A DNA stretch of 64,000 nt. It comes from Formicarius rufipectus (Eukaryota > Chordata > Aves > Passeriformes > Formicariidae). Below are positions 12,601 to 26,160 of this stretch, one piece after another. The notes under the pieces are model-generated. The model saw only the letters and a program-made list of their open reading frames with translations. It had not been told where the DNA came from and did not search any database. Position numbers and translations under genes: made by a program. Where the stretch lies: positions 299,911 through 363,910 of the forward strand of contig VXAU01004405.1 of assembly GCA_013399695.1 (NCBI GenBank), in the 5' to 3' direction. The stretch's first letter is position 1. Every line of letters starts with the position of its first letter.

Positions 12601-15600
12601 AGGGTAGAGATTCCTGCTTGCCTCTCATTATTTTATTTGTTTTTCTTCTTCCTCTCTTTTCTCTCTGATAGTAAGCTTTGAACCTGTAATGCAGCTCTAA
12701 ACTGCAATATTTCAGTTATGAGCAGTAATGTCTAAAAGCAACATGTTCCAGCACAGGTGAGGACTAGAGAAAAAAAAAGTGAGGACATTCATAACCAATG
12801 GAATGAGGCAGAGTAAAGAGCCTCCCCTCCATGCAACTAGTCTGCTGTCTGCAGCATTTGCATGAAGCAGGAGTTAATTTGACCAGGTATATTCCTTTTT
12901 TCTTTTCTTGTTCTAGTCTAGTCTTGCAAAATACAAGAGTTACTCCAGCAAAAGTTAAAGAGGGATCCAATAGCTGACATAGATTAAGTTTTTACTGGGA
13001 AAGAATAGTTATAAGCAGGAGATTTTTGGAACCGTACAGGCCCCTGCAGGTCTCAACAAAATATCAGGAATGCAAAATCTTTACATATTCCTAAATATTC
13101 AACTCCATCCATGACTGTGATATTAATTTTATCTTTTTTATTTTGAAGTAATAATGGATGTGGGGGGGATTTCCATTTCCTTTCTTTTACAAGGGTATTT
13201 CCACAACTTTCAAACCCTCATTAAACAACTATCTGCTCAACTACATATGTCCTAACCATGTTCAGTTGTTAATATGTGATTGCTACAGTAAAAGTTTGCT
13301 GAAGATTTATTTTACACGAAGCCCATGAGCCTCTAATTTCACTGTTTAATGTTCTACCAAGTAAGGGGAGTGTTTCTAGCATTTTTACACCTTCATTTAC
13401 AATTCTTGTTTAATGATCATAAGAATACTTTTCGCAAAACATTTAAGCATATATGAGACTGAGTTACATAGTTAACTGAATGAATGCCCTCACTGACATT
13501 ATGTAAATATTTCAGTAATTTGGAGAACTAATAATAAGAAATACACCTGTGAAATACTTTGTCAGTGTTGAGAGTGTGCAATGTGCCCAGAGCCTGCACT
13601 GAACTTAGTATGAAGAGTAAAAGAATATTCTTTTAATCCCATTTGTTTTTGTTTCGTTTCCTAAGTATCACTTTTAATCCATTTGACCCTCTTTCCTTCT
13701 TTTTATTCTCCTGTAGAAAGTTTCAGTTTTGATACCTTGGAATTTTTTTTCTGGTTTCTAAGTAGATGGAGGCTTTTCCAGCAAGATAACTGAAAAAGAG
13801 AATAGTAGGAAATCTTAATTTAGTTAACTGATTTTGTACAAATGAACTAGCTGAAATGACAGAACAGGAACTAGGTGGGAAAAGAACAATAGTGTGATTA
13901 CACAATAGTAACAAGTAATGCAGGGCTAGATGTAGGAAGGATTTGGAAGCAAGGAGTTTGAGAATTTAGCTAGTATTGGAAGTTGCAAGACATTTAAATG
14001 GGTTCAATGCCGGCAAATATTGTGCTATAAAATATCTTACAGTTCTGCTAGTTTTACCTATCAGAGAAATTGCAGTCTACATTCAGTAGAGCCTTGAACC
14101 ATTAATGGCTTTTGAAAAAGTAGTCAGCTGAGTGACATTGTTAACTCTTTCCAGATAAAAGTGATGAAAGGTTTACAAAGGAATGAGAGAGGTGTCCAGC
14201 ATACTGAATTACAAGTTGGCTGTAATTCAAAATGTTAGAAACTGACTCTCAGGAAGGCATATTGGAAAAGAGATGAGAACATTTAGCATGTGGCCTTGAA
14301 AGGACTGAAAAAATACACAAAAACACCTAGGGTGATAGAAAATGTGAGAATTGTCAGAGTAGAAAATAAAATCAGAATTTTGCAGAACTGGCAAGAGAAA
14401 ATAAATATGCAAAGAAAAACTGTATGTGCTGAAACTGATGTATAAAGGTACAGGTGATTTCATTAACTGATGAGAAAGATAGTCAAACTGAACTACTGCA
14501 AATAAGATGAAAAGTTAATTACCAGAAAGAAGAGTTTCAAAGTAACTCTGAATTTACTGATAACTGAAAAGAAATTGAAAGAGGAAAGCTCAGGTACTTA
14601 AAGAGACAGACAAGAAAGGTTCAAAAGTTTTCAATGCATGATGTGACCTCAAATGCTAGCACTTGCAACTGTTCTACCACAAGAGATAGCCAAAGTTTGG
14701 TATTGTACAGACTTGAAAAGATAGAATGACAGAACAGATTACCTTTGGCAGCAGATTGTCTTTGTTGTTCTAGGTTATTGCTGTTTGTAGGGACAAGGGT
14801 GCTGAACAGTTGCAAGGAACCAGGGGATGCTAAGATGAGTGATAATCAAGAAGTTTAGATATGTGATAGTGAAGGAGAAAGTATTTTGGGTCTGAGAGCA
14901 ATTTTGTATACCTGGAGAACTATATGCTTGTGAGTAGATCTTGCAGGTACTTTTCAAACAGTAGTGTCCAAAGGGTTTCAATGCTTTGCACAGTGGGACT
15001 TCCCCAATCTTGACCTCACCAAAATAACTTGGGGCATTTGCCATTACAGTGCTGCAAAACTGTTTGGCAGAGAGGTAACTTCTCAAGGGTGAATTTCTCT
15101 ATTTATAGCTATCTTTTCAGAAGTACAAAGTCTTTGCGTATTTGTGCTCTTTAGGTATTTATACTGTGACTTCTTACTCCCCACTGCATGAGGCCTTCAG
15201 CATACTTGAGAGGCATTTATATGATTTCTGACTGCCCAAAAGGAAAAGAACGGAGGAAATTACTGCAAGAACATGACTACAGTTGTCTATATGAATGAGA
15301 AAAATTATGTACATATTCACACAATGACAAAGAAGTCACTGGTCATCAGCCATTGTTAATTTTATGAGGAAGGAGCTCTATTAATGTGCATCAATCTATC
15401 AAGCAGCTATTAGTAAACATATTGCTGTGGGCTGTATTACTTTTTCTGGCTGTAGTTAGATCATTTAAGAGAAAAGGAAATTTAGAAAAGAAGACATAGA
15501 ACTTCTATGCACTATTGACAAGTACACTATTGTGCATAAAATTGTGTACTTTGTGAACATGTTAAAAGGCAGGCTATTTTTGCCATTATATGAGGTAGGC

Positions 15601-15730
15601 AATTGTGCATGGGCCATCTAGCTGGGAATGATTTGTAGCACAGCTAGTTGATGCATAAGATTTTGACATGAGCAAAAGTTTTCCTTCACAGGCCCATCTG
15701 AGTTTCAAAACTGAGATTATAACAGTAACT
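411..15730. other. AT-rich stretch without recognisable genes
   Basis: Apart from the AC array and small duplications I see no gene here. Open frames are short, have no recognisable domains and look like chance. Distal exons of the gene starting at the left CpG island, a non-coding RNA, or enhancers could be present but cannot be told from sequence alone. Confidence 0.6.
622..659. repeat. (AC)19 microsatellite
   Basis: Nineteen uninterrupted AC units are followed by a degenerate CG/CA tail. It is a perfect dinucleotide array, so probably polymorphic in length. Confidence 0.98.
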
Positions 15731-15782
15731 ATAGACTCGTTAAGGTTAGAAAATACCTCCAATATCATCAAGCCTAACCTTT
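15731..15782 (-). mobile_element. Short CR1 LINE 3'-end remnant
   Basis: About 50 bases resemble the conserved CR1 3' untranslated region read in reverse (a 'gttaaggttagaaaatacct' stretch followed by 'atcatcaagcctaacct'). The match is by recall of the CR1 pattern. The fragment is too short to assign a subfamily, and no coding part remains. Confidence 0.5.
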
Positions 15783-17980
15783 GAATGTTCTGGAGCCTTT
15801 GTGACCTCCAGAGCATGTACCTTTTTGTGTTTGTTGTAAATAAATCTTTAAATAGTAAAAAATAATATAAAGTTATCTGATACTAAACAGGTTCAATTGC
15901 AGTTCTTTTTTCCCTTGTAACTCCCTACTACAAATGTTGTGTCACACAAAATATCCCGCTGTTAGGAATCATTGTTGAATCTAAATTCTGCATGAGGTTT
16001 TTCTCTCTGTAGTCCAAATGTTGTTCTTTGTTTGATGAGCTCTCCGGAGAGATTTTTCAAGGTAGACTTTAAGACTTTCTTGTAGGAGCTGGGAAGAACT
16101 TGTGCTGTAGAGGGGCTCACACTGTCTATTTGGGTTCAGACACCTGGGCTCTCCACAAGAGCTGGACTGTTATTTTTTAGTTGCTCCTCATCCAAGGTTT
16201 GTTGATCTCAGATTTATTATGTTTTATAAGATGGGTTATCAGAAAACAAGTTCTTTATCAGGCCCATTTCCAAACAGGAAGTGCTTTTCTGGTGTAACTG
16301 AAGCACTCCATATGTGTGCTGTTTCAGAGACTAAAATCTCAATCTCTGCTCAGTCCTGTTATTTCCCTCAATTTCTCTGGAATTTAGGTGCACTTAGTAC
16401 AGAAAAAATCGTAAACTTCTGTCCAGAGAAATTACTGTGAGGATCTGGGTCTTTCTTGGTGTTCTTTCTGTGTAGAAGTGGATGTGTGTGTAGGAAACGG
16501 GCCAAAATGGCTGTTACTTCCCATGTAAAAAGTGTCTAGAAGCTGAATATAGCCTAAAGCTGTTTCTTCAGTTGCTCTGCTGCATTGCCTTCTCCTTCTA
16601 GTCTGGACTCTCCAAGCCTTTCCTCATAATCATGAGGATATTACGACAATTCCTATCATTAATGAGATTTAGAAACCTTCCCTTCCCTTCGACCTTATTC
16701 AGAGGTGTACTCAACTGGTGTACTGAAATGAGCAAATGTGTTTTAATTGTACCTAGGCCAAGAGTTGATGTAGATTACCAAAACATGGAAGGCAACTGCC
16801 ACTGATTAATTTATTGTTTTCAACTCACTTTGATTGCCTAAGTTGAGCACCTGAATTTTCAGAGTAATAAGCATTTACTGCTTTAATTAGGCAAATTATA
16901 GTGCTCAGTAACTTCGGTTGGGGCTAAATGAGAAAAGTTCAGGTACAAAGAGTCTCCATTGTAACCTGAAAAAAACAGGAGATATACTTTGAAAGGGACC
17001 CTGAGATGGATTTTGTTTAATTAAATGATGCCAATAGAGATTTGACTATGTAATTTTTTTTTTGTTTCTACATATAGCTATTGATGTGGGAGTTTCTAAG
17101 AAAGTGTTTTGATCAATAGTCATCTTCACTAGAACAAGTCTGGGAGTACAAAGCACTTCCATTTTATTAACAGTATTTGATCCATGACTAATTGCTTTTA
17201 TCCTGTGAAGGCATGTTTCTGTAAATATATCTTTATGGTTTTAATGAGCGTTTTTATAGCCTAAAACTAACCCTATAGCTGTATGAACAAACTCTTCAAG
17301 AACTAGGAGATTAGTTTTTTTCAGTTTTTCAATTGTCCCCTTTTTATTTTTGTTTATTTTTAAAGATTTTAATTATTACTATAGCATCTCAGAAACATGA
17401 GGTACCCCAGAGAGAAATTGAGAAGACAGGTTCTTCATTCAAATAAGTTACATCACATTCCAGTCTGGCATGTGATGGTGGTCAGTTGCACAGACTTCAC
17501 AGCTGTATCAAAGCTTAATTTCAGTGACTGAGATTTACAAACAGGACATAGGGGCTGTAATGAGATGAGCTGTATAACAGTGAATCTTATGTCATTCAAC
17601 ATCAGTAGCTGAGGCTTTGAAAAACAGGAAACTGTTCCAGGGTGGAGACTGCAAAAGCACCCACTATTCTTTAGTGTAATTGTGTGAAATGCCTATGTTT
17701 CTATAACCATAGTTTTCTGTAACTTAGTTGGGGTTTATTGTCTCAAATGGAAGGCCACACCTCCCTCTGCTCCCCAAAATGCTGTGCATAAAAAAATTTA
17801 GAGGGAAATTTCCAGTGACTTACTGCATTGTTTTAACATTAGTTTTCCTAACAAAGGCTGCTTGTCTTGGCAGTCATTCATAATTTTGAAGTGGTTCCAA
17901 AGGAAGATAAGCCTCCATCCTCTTTACACTGGTCCAAAAGAATCAGAATTCAATGGCTAGTGCTAATCCTTGAGAACCTT

Positions 17981-18010
17981 CTCTAACTTGAGAGCTTTCT
18001 CAAGTTAGAG
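17981..18010. repeat. Perfect 13-bp inverted repeat with 4-nt loop
   Basis: The arm ctctaacttgaga is followed by loop gctt and its exact reverse complement tctcaagttagag. Homology stops at the outer edges. The arms are of mixed base composition, so this is less expected by chance than an AT palindrome. Function is unknown. Confidence 0.9.
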
Positions 18011-21000
18011 CAAATAAAGAACTTGCAATGCCTGATTGATGGCAAGATTGATGGCCCAAATTAAAATCTCATTAATGTTTGTATGGCCAACTCACTCGGG
18101 TCACATATTTTTCTGTAGAGAAGTAAATAAAAAAATATTAATGCCTCTCAACTGCCTTAATTTTTTACCCTCAAGTAATGCTATCTCTATGATTATAATT
18201 GTTGTTGCTACTGTTAATGTTGTTATTATTAACCCTGATGCTTTACTACATACCAATGTTGACAGACATTTATTGAAATATGACTGAAATATAAACTAAA
18301 AAAAAAATCTAGACTATGATAGGAAATTAAATGTATTACCCAGGGTAAAAAAAATACATCAGCCAGGACAAAAAATTGCCAAAAAGCAATTGTGTACCTG
18401 CATCAGGGAGATTAGTTCTGTATTCTCTTGGAGAACACACATGACAATTATGTCAAGATCAAACAAGATATGGCTGAATATTTATTGAGTTTTGACTAAG
18501 AATGTTTTCCAACCATTTTTTAAAGGTAATTGAAACTGCTTGTATATGTATTTTATGTGCCCCGTAGAGAATATCATACTTTTGAAGACAGATGAAATTC
18601 AACATGTAGATGTTCAATGTTTGAGCTACCTAGAAGGATTCCAACAGAACTTGGAATACTGTAATATTTTTCCTCCCTTTGCTACTACAATTAAGTCTTT
18701 AACACAAAGTTTTTTATTGTAAGGATTTTTATAAAGTAATTGGGACAGAATATCCTTTCAAAGGGACACAACATGATGAGGTTAAACTGCAGATAAAAAC
18801 ACTGAAATGTAGGATACATGTTGGTGTCTATATGTCAATTCACACAGTTAGTGAAGTTTGATAAAACTGGTCTGAGTGGAATGTATAAAAAATTAAAAAA
18901 TCAGTTTTTGCACAGCAATGATTTTAAATTCTAAACTATCATTAACCTTAAATCCAATTTTTAAAAATGCTTTTTCTTCTGTCTACTCTGCCTTAATAAG
19001 TAAGAATTCCTCTCATTTCCAGTCAAATGTTTCACATTTCCTTGAATTAAATATGTTTTGATTTCTGAAACTGATACTATCTGATTATATTATAATTCGT
19101 AGCTGTAAAACTTTCAGGAAGTTTCTGGTTGTTTTCAGAGCTAAAATGCTCAACTATACCAATTTATATGCTCCAGTATTTAGCAGTCGTTTTGTGCATT
19201 TTTTGTTCTGCATGGGTATTGAATTTTAAAAAGAACTTGTAATTTTTCACTGTTGAAGGAATAATCTCTGGAGTAATGTAAGAAGGAAGTCGTACTTCAA
19301 GTAAGGGGACATAATATTCTTGGAAAAGAAGACATTATTTAACACAGTGCATGATGAACTTGGCCTGTTATGTGCAGTCTTCGTCTTCCGCTGAGGCAAC
19401 TGCTGTTGACTGTTGCTGAGAGTTAAACATTGGCCTTAGAGCAAATGTTGCTGATGTGGCAAATGATGTGATCCTCAGGCAGATTTTGCCAGAGCATGCT
19501 CTAGTCTTGCACTTCTGCACTGAGAATGATGGGTGTCTCTGTCCAGGTGGCCAACTTTGTCAGGACAATAAATCGATGTTCTTTCTTCTCTGTCCTGAAG
19601 GAAGTGTGGAGGAGGGAAAATAGTCTTCCTTCCAGAGGATATTTGCCTTTGCCATAGTCATAGAAAAAGCTGATGAAAAAAAAAGGCAAAACAGAAGGGT
19701 CAGAAAACTTATGGTAAAGGAAAAAACAATGAGAATGTTGTGTATGTCAGGACTCTGGTTGCTATTTCGTAAACAACCTTCTTCCTATTTTTGTGTATTT
19801 TACTTGGATATCCTGTTTCTTTCTTTATCCCCTATGTGACATTGGGATTTTTAAGAGGACTGAAGCCACAAAAGGGTTTAATCTATGGTTTGTTTGGTAG
19901 AGATTTTCCTGCTAAAATTGAGAAATATTTGAAGAGAGATAATAAATGCTATTAAAATGGTAAATTCCAACTTTCTCCCAGGAGAAGAATGGAAAGAAAA
20001 CCAACAGAAAACAGTGGTTTGTCTATATGCATTAGAGATCTACTATTTCATATATTTTATCTGAAACATCTTTGCATTTTGAGATCAGTTTTTACAGGAT
20101 CTCCAAGTTGTGTTGCAAAACCGGCTTCTACTCCTTAGGTAGAGATGTTTATTCTTTCTGAAAAAAATTGCAAATTTTTGTACTATAGCAAAGAGCCTTC
20201 TGAGCTACAGCCAATCTTAGTGCTTGAACCCTGTGCTGAGCTGCCCAGCATAGCAGGAGCTCATCTGTAAAGTATTTAAGAATCATGTTTTTAATTTTTT
20301 CAGTTATAGCAATCCTTGTCAGCCAAAAAGCTTTTTAGCCTTTCAGTTATTTCAGTTTGTAACAGTAGTAAATGTGGTGCTTCCAATGTTAAGAAATAAC
20401 TTAGTAAGACCTTTCACAGCTGAGAGAAAAATGTGAAGTCTAATAGTATATCTAGAAGGTTCTCTGTTCAAGTCCAGAATGAAAACCTAAGTAAGAGGGT
20501 GACATGATTAATTGAGGGAAAAGTTTAGAGGTGGGTGCCAACAGGCAGCTTTATAAGCATTGTGAAGTCAGTGGATGGCAAGGCAGCCAAAGCAGGGTGA
20601 TAGGACCATGAGATGTCCTGGGAGTAATGTATTAGCAACAACTGGCAGGCAACAACAGCAGCTGTTGCACAATTCAAAAATTTGACAAAGTCTCTGCAAA
20701 ATCGGGATGCTCAGAAGAGCTTATTTGATAGAGTTCAGTGGCATTCTAGACTCAAGAATGACTGAGATGATTATTTTTCAGTTGCATGGAGAAAGGCTTT
20801 TGCAGTAGTAGTGCAGAAGAGATGTGTATAAAGCAACAGGGTTGGAATTGGATTAGCAGAACAGAGCAGATGATTCCCGAGCTCTAACTGAACTAGTGTT
20901 AGTTAATACTATTAATTTCTATTTTTCTATGCTGTTTAGGATAAGGTTTTCAAAGGCTATAAGCTTCAGAAATGTATGTCAGTAAATCTGTATTTCCAAA

Positions 21001-23308
21001 GCTTAGATATTTCACAAATTTCTTTCTGCTTCCTCATCCGATTTCTCTTATATTGAATAATGCTTTCAAAAAGACAAGTTCAATGCAAAGAGGCCATCTC
21101 TCTCTGAGTCCCTGTGTAAGCAACTGTATCCGTTATGCTTCCACCATTCTCAAGCTTTTATTTTTAAATTTGCGTTTGGTCAGTTTCAGAGACAGGATTC
21201 TGTCTTGAAAAACTTCTGACTGGTCCACTGCAGGTGTTTATATATTCTGATAAAAATTTGAGTTGAATTAACCAAAGCCTTGGTGGTATGTCAAAGTCTG
21301 GATACATTATCTGTCCATATCTGCCTCCCCATGACTACATTGATGAGCACATTCAAACAGGATTTTAATTCTGAAACACTTGGAGAAGGGGCAAGAAGAG
21401 TGAGATCTGCAGTACTAGCTAGCCTCTGGCATGATTCTTACCAGGATTCAGAGGAATAGTGAATTAACTGGAAAAACCCTCTTCCTCTTGCAAAAGCAGG
21501 CTTCTATGTCTACTTTGGTGTAGGGTTGCATTTCTTTTATTATATGATGGAAAAAATAATAAACAAATAGACCTAAACATAAGGGAGAAACAGCAGCAGC
21601 AGAACTTCTGTATGAAAAAATTTTATTTTGGTGCAAGTAGTTAAAAAGTGTAACCTTCAATCCAAAGCATGTAATGTATTTTGTAATATATGTAAATAAG
21701 AATAAGAGAATAAGAATATTCTCGGTAATACTTTTCATCTGAACTGTATTATCTGTATGTAGAAGGATTGCTTGTCCTTTTATTTGAGCTACTTAATAAG
21801 ACGAAACAGTTTTCCTAAATTTAGTGAGATACTGAAGGCAATATTATTTAATAACATTTCCAGAATTTTCATTAATATCTGTTTCCTGTTTTTAATTTTT
21901 TCCTTTTTTTTTGTTCTTTTATCTATTTGTAGTATTTATGGTGTTTTGTGAAGCAACTGTAAGTGGTTCCTGGTTTGTCAGGAAAGATTTTAAGTTTTAG
22001 CATAAGAACTTAGGATGTTTGAAATAATCTGTTTTACTGCTTTTGGAACAACCTCTCATTATGTGAATTCTGGGAATTTTACAAAGAAATTTGTGGCAGA
22101 GTCTGATATTCACATATACCTTAAGTAGTAAGCTTCTCAGAGAAGAGCCTGTGAAATTCATCTCTATTTAAAGCACTATTATATTGGCAGGAATTGTGGA
22201 TTTCATTTCTCTTTAACAGCAAGATCTTAAAACTGCCTTGGGCTCCTGGGTAATTTCTGCATATTCCTATGGGAAGCACAAAGCTGCTGTCACTGTTCCT
22301 GAACACTTTTGTGGGCTGTAAACCCAGATGTGACAATACAGGCTTATACTCACTTTCACTTCAAGCTCTTGACATTCCATGTGCTTGAGAGAGCTCTCTG
22401 AATAATGTAAACATTTTGTTTTTGAGATTTGGAGAGCCAAGGTGAAACTGCAAATTCCCAATTACATACCAAGTCAGGCTTGTATTGTGTTTAACCTTCA
22501 AGGACCTTAAGGAGTTACTGTGAAACTGTCACAGCTGTAACTACTTGTAACTTAGTTATCATGGGATTACCAAGAAATCATGGACAACTTCTTGCTTGGT
22601 TTCATGTACTATTTCTTCTAACTAAATCATGACAGGATTTCCAGTTATTCACAATGGTTTGCTTTATAGCTGTGTACCAGAAAAGTGCTACTCACAGTCA
22701 AGTCCAGTGGATAATTGTGTCTGTCAGTCAAAAACACTAACTTAGTTGCCTGAGTTTTTGTTTTAGTTTTCCTGTCGAAGAAAACATTGGAAGGACAAAC
22801 CGAATCTTAAATGGCTTATTGTACAATACAAATCCTGATGAAAACAGGTGAATACATTAATTGAATGCATTAATTGAAACATTAAATTTTATTAAGAAGA
22901 ATAAGAAAATAAAAGATCGAGGTAAGTTTACAGATAATTCACAGAAAACAAACTTCACAGAGAATGTTATGCAGAATTGTCACTTCCTCATATATTTATA
23001 TATATAACGATCTGCATTTTTAGTCTAATAACATTTTTGACTGTACTTTTTGAAAATTCAGAAAACAGTTGTTTCTTGTATTACATATTGATGATCCCAT
23101 AGGAACTAGTATATAGTGCAGATTAATTTAGTGATTGCTTTCCCCCTGGGTAGTTATGGATTTTTAAACACACACACTGTTTACTTTTCAATCTCATAAG
23201 AAGTTTCTGTTCATTCTTATAATCATTCTGTACTACAGACCTCACCTGAAAGTTCATCCTTCTTTATGTTAGATGTGCAAACCTTCCAGCAATCTTTAAA
23301 TATATTTT

Positions 23309-23334
23309 ATTTATTAATTTTCCAATTAATAAAT
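23309..23334. repeat. AT-rich inverted repeat, 11-bp arms
   Basis: The arm atttattaatt, loop ttcc and the exact complement aattaataaat form a hairpin inside a very AT-rich tract. Such palindromes arise often in AT-rich DNA. Confidence 0.85.
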
Positions 23335-25500
23335 TACATATAAAATAAATGTAAAACATTCAGATTAATAAATACAATATGCATGATAATGGGAAACAAT
23401 TTTTCTTAAATTGTCTGAGATCCTTGATTGTTGATAGAATATATTTGATAAAGAATGGAACATTTTGTGAAGCCATAAACTACAGCAGGATCCATATGCT
23501 TACCTTAGTGGTAGAATGAAAATCTCTTCATGTCACAAAATTTAATACAGTTATGGCACAAGACACCTGAGACTGCAAGAAAAACATCCTGTTGGTCTTG
23601 CAGATACCAAGTCATCATGCTACTGGATAACCTGCATACAGAAAGATGTTACAGAGGTAAGACTAATCTCAAGCTCATGAGCCTACCAACAATTAAGTGG
23701 ATTTGTTCCACAAAGGATTCAACACAGCATATATGACGTTTACATCTTCCTTATCTTTTAGAAACTGTTGCACAGAATTGTTTTCTTTCCCATTAGGGTG
23801 TCCCAGCTTCCAAGTGAACTTCCTTGCAGTAGCTGCATGGTGGTCCGGCAAAGTTAATTGTGAGTTTGTTCAGCAAAGAGAGAACCTTGGCCGGAAAGCC
23901 ATACAGGCAGAGCATTGGTCTGATCTGAGCTTTTGAAAGAGAGGTATCAGTATCTCTTCCTCCTGAGATGGAGCTTACTACAGTCAGAAATTAAGTCAAA
24001 TGAGGCAAAACTTATCCAACTAAAAGTTTGTTACTTATGATTTAGTATTCATATACAGTTCTTGGGAAATTTAAGGAGGAATCCTTGGCTAAGAAGCATT
24101 GGAATGTTGGCAATCAAACATTTCTCATACTAACTCACCACAGACCTTTGTCCTGCCTATCAGCAATTTTAAATATGTGTCACATTTCTCAAGTTGCCTC
24201 TTATCACTAGAGAGTAACATGGTCTGTGATAGAGGGTGACACAACTATGAAAGTCATTCTTGCTTTATTGTCTATATCAGACAACAAGGACTGGGGCTTT
24301 GATGCATAGCCAAGTAATTGTCTGGGAAGGGGGAATGAATTCCAGTAACTTGCATCTTTCTCTACCCTTGCCTGTCTAGAAAAACTCAGTTGCTCATGGT
24401 TTTTATCACTTGGCTGCTCCTACTTTGGCATATTCCTTCCCTGAAAGTGTTAACAAACAAAGCTGTTAGGATGATACTTGACTGTGCGGGAGGTAAAAAG
24501 GAAAGACAGAAATAATCTAAGTAACGAAACAGCATGTTTTTGATTTAGGGTAGAACACATTAACAGACAAAAGAAAGGTGCTAGATCCCTAATAGATTTG
24601 TACCTGGTTTCAAGTGTCACTTGGTTTATCAGCATGTGTACAGACACAAACACACACATATTGTGCACTACAAAATATTTTCTCTGGGATACTTGTCATT
24701 TTGGTCTGATGGAAGTAAAAATCTGTTTGTTCCCTCTTGTTTCACTTTGAAGGGTCATTTGTTTTAGAATTTTCAGTCCACTTTCAGAGAGGGAAAAGTG
24801 ACAACACCTAGGTAAAAGCAAGACTTCCTTATGTGTCTTTAAAGAAGTAATAATGTAACTGTGCAATCTCTGTAATTCTTACCCTTATGGAAGATATAAA
24901 AATTATGAATCTCAAACCATGCAATGTTAAGTCATTTAATTCCATTCTGATATCTGTATAATTCCTGTTAGTGACCCAGTCCACCTTAGGACTACAAAGA
25001 TAACATTTCTAGAATACAAGGCAGAAAAAATAATATCTATACAGCTGAACATAGCTCTTCAGAATATGAACCATCATAAAAGAAAAAAGAATATATTCTG
25101 ATAAACAAGTTGAAGGAAAATCAATTAGTAGTAATGCAGTGGCCTGTCTAGGAGAATCCAAGTTCTGCATTTCTTCCAGGTGGAATGGTCTGTTACAGTC
25201 ATTTCTCTCATCATGCGCCTTTGTCTTTCTTGGTCCGTAGGGACATACATGTACCTCATGACTAAGGAGCAGGAAAACAAATAGGGAAGTGACTGATCTA
25301 CAAGTGCCTTGGAGAGCAGCTGCTGGTGAGTAATGACAAAGCTAGGTCAAAATGTTCTCCATCCCTGTCTTGATAAACTGTCTAAGTTTAGAGAACTTAG
25401 AAAATTTATAACTAAAACAGAGAGACAAGTCTCCTTTAATTTCAAAACAAATTTTAATTAAGGTATGATAAATGGAAGGATAACAGTTCCTAGCTATGAG

Positions 25501-25523
25501 ATATATATGTATATATGTATATT
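25501..25523. repeat. Imperfect TATATG/TA microsatellite
   Basis: A short (AT)n run is interrupted by G at regular steps. It directly precedes the GC-rich insert described next. Confidence 0.75.
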
Positions 25524-25594
25524 CAAGAGAAAAAACAAAACAACCAAGACTGAATGAATAAAAAACCCTGAATCAAAAAACAGCTCCCCCCCCA

Positions 25595-26160
25595 ACACAC
25601 ACAGTCTGTCCCTGCCAGGCTCAGTGGTATTTACAGGCAGCAAGCAACGAGATGAGTGACCGATGCTACGGTGCCCCCGGGGGTTGGTGGATGGGAAGAA
25701 AGGCCTTGACGGATCCCTCCGAAAAGCTGTGCTGGGGTCCTCCTTGCCTCGGCTTGTGGTCTGCTGGCCTCAGACTGGAGGTTCCAATGCAAAAGTTCTC
25801 TCACGTCTGGGCTGGCCGCCGCTGGCCCCCCCAGGAAAGGCCCGATGTAAGAGCCTCCCGGCTAGCGATGTCATGTTCTCTCTCTCGGGCGAAAGTCAAA
25901 AGTCAAAAAAAAAAAAAACAATCCAAAAAGGCTCCGTAAAATCCAGGTATGGGGAAAAAAGAAACAGCAGGAAAGGCAAAGAAAGTAACCAAACTCAGGG
26001 ATTTCTCTCTCCGCCGTCTCTCCACTGCCATCTCCCAAAACCGAGTGTGCGCTTCTCCCCCACCCTAAATCACCGGTCCTCTTGCTTCTTTTGTTAGAGG
26101 CAAATGGGCTAAGGTAGAACAATTTGCTCCTCATTCTGAGGGCGGGGAAAGAAAAATTCC
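25595..26160. mobile_element. GC-rich insert of unknown origin (possible solo LTR or retrocopied UTR)
   Basis: About 565 bases are far richer in GC and CpG than both flanks, with abrupt edges. They contain a C8 run, a 14-A run at 25905-25918 and pyrimidine-rich blocks. Two overlapping open frames run through them but are compositionally biased and lack domains. The compositional step suggests an inserted element such as an endogenous retroviral LTR. A retrotransposed untranslated region or an isolated CpG island are alternatives. I could not find TG...CA termini with a matching target-site duplication, so the class is unproven. Confidence 0.4.

Larger units (their letters stand above)
15783..25594. 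other. AT-rich stretch without recognisable genes
   Basis: No coding exon, RNA gene or clear transposon was recognised. The stretch contains a perfect hairpin at 17981-18010, an AT-rich inverted repeat at 23309-23334 and a TA-rich microsatellite at 25501-25523. Confidence 0.6.

Noticed and set aside
16590..16640. Possible CR1 scrap (ctagtctggactctccaagcctttcctcat)
   Set aside because: Too short and lacking the CR1 3' terminus, so left as chance similarity.
23309..23334. AT-rich palindrome as a functional element
   Set aside because: Kept as a repeat only. Such palindromes are expected in a tract this rich in A and T.
25652..26134. Overlapping open frames of 87-144 codons in the GC-rich insert
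   Set aside because: Length is explained by high GC. The sequences are low-complexity and in several frames at once, so not treated as a gene.
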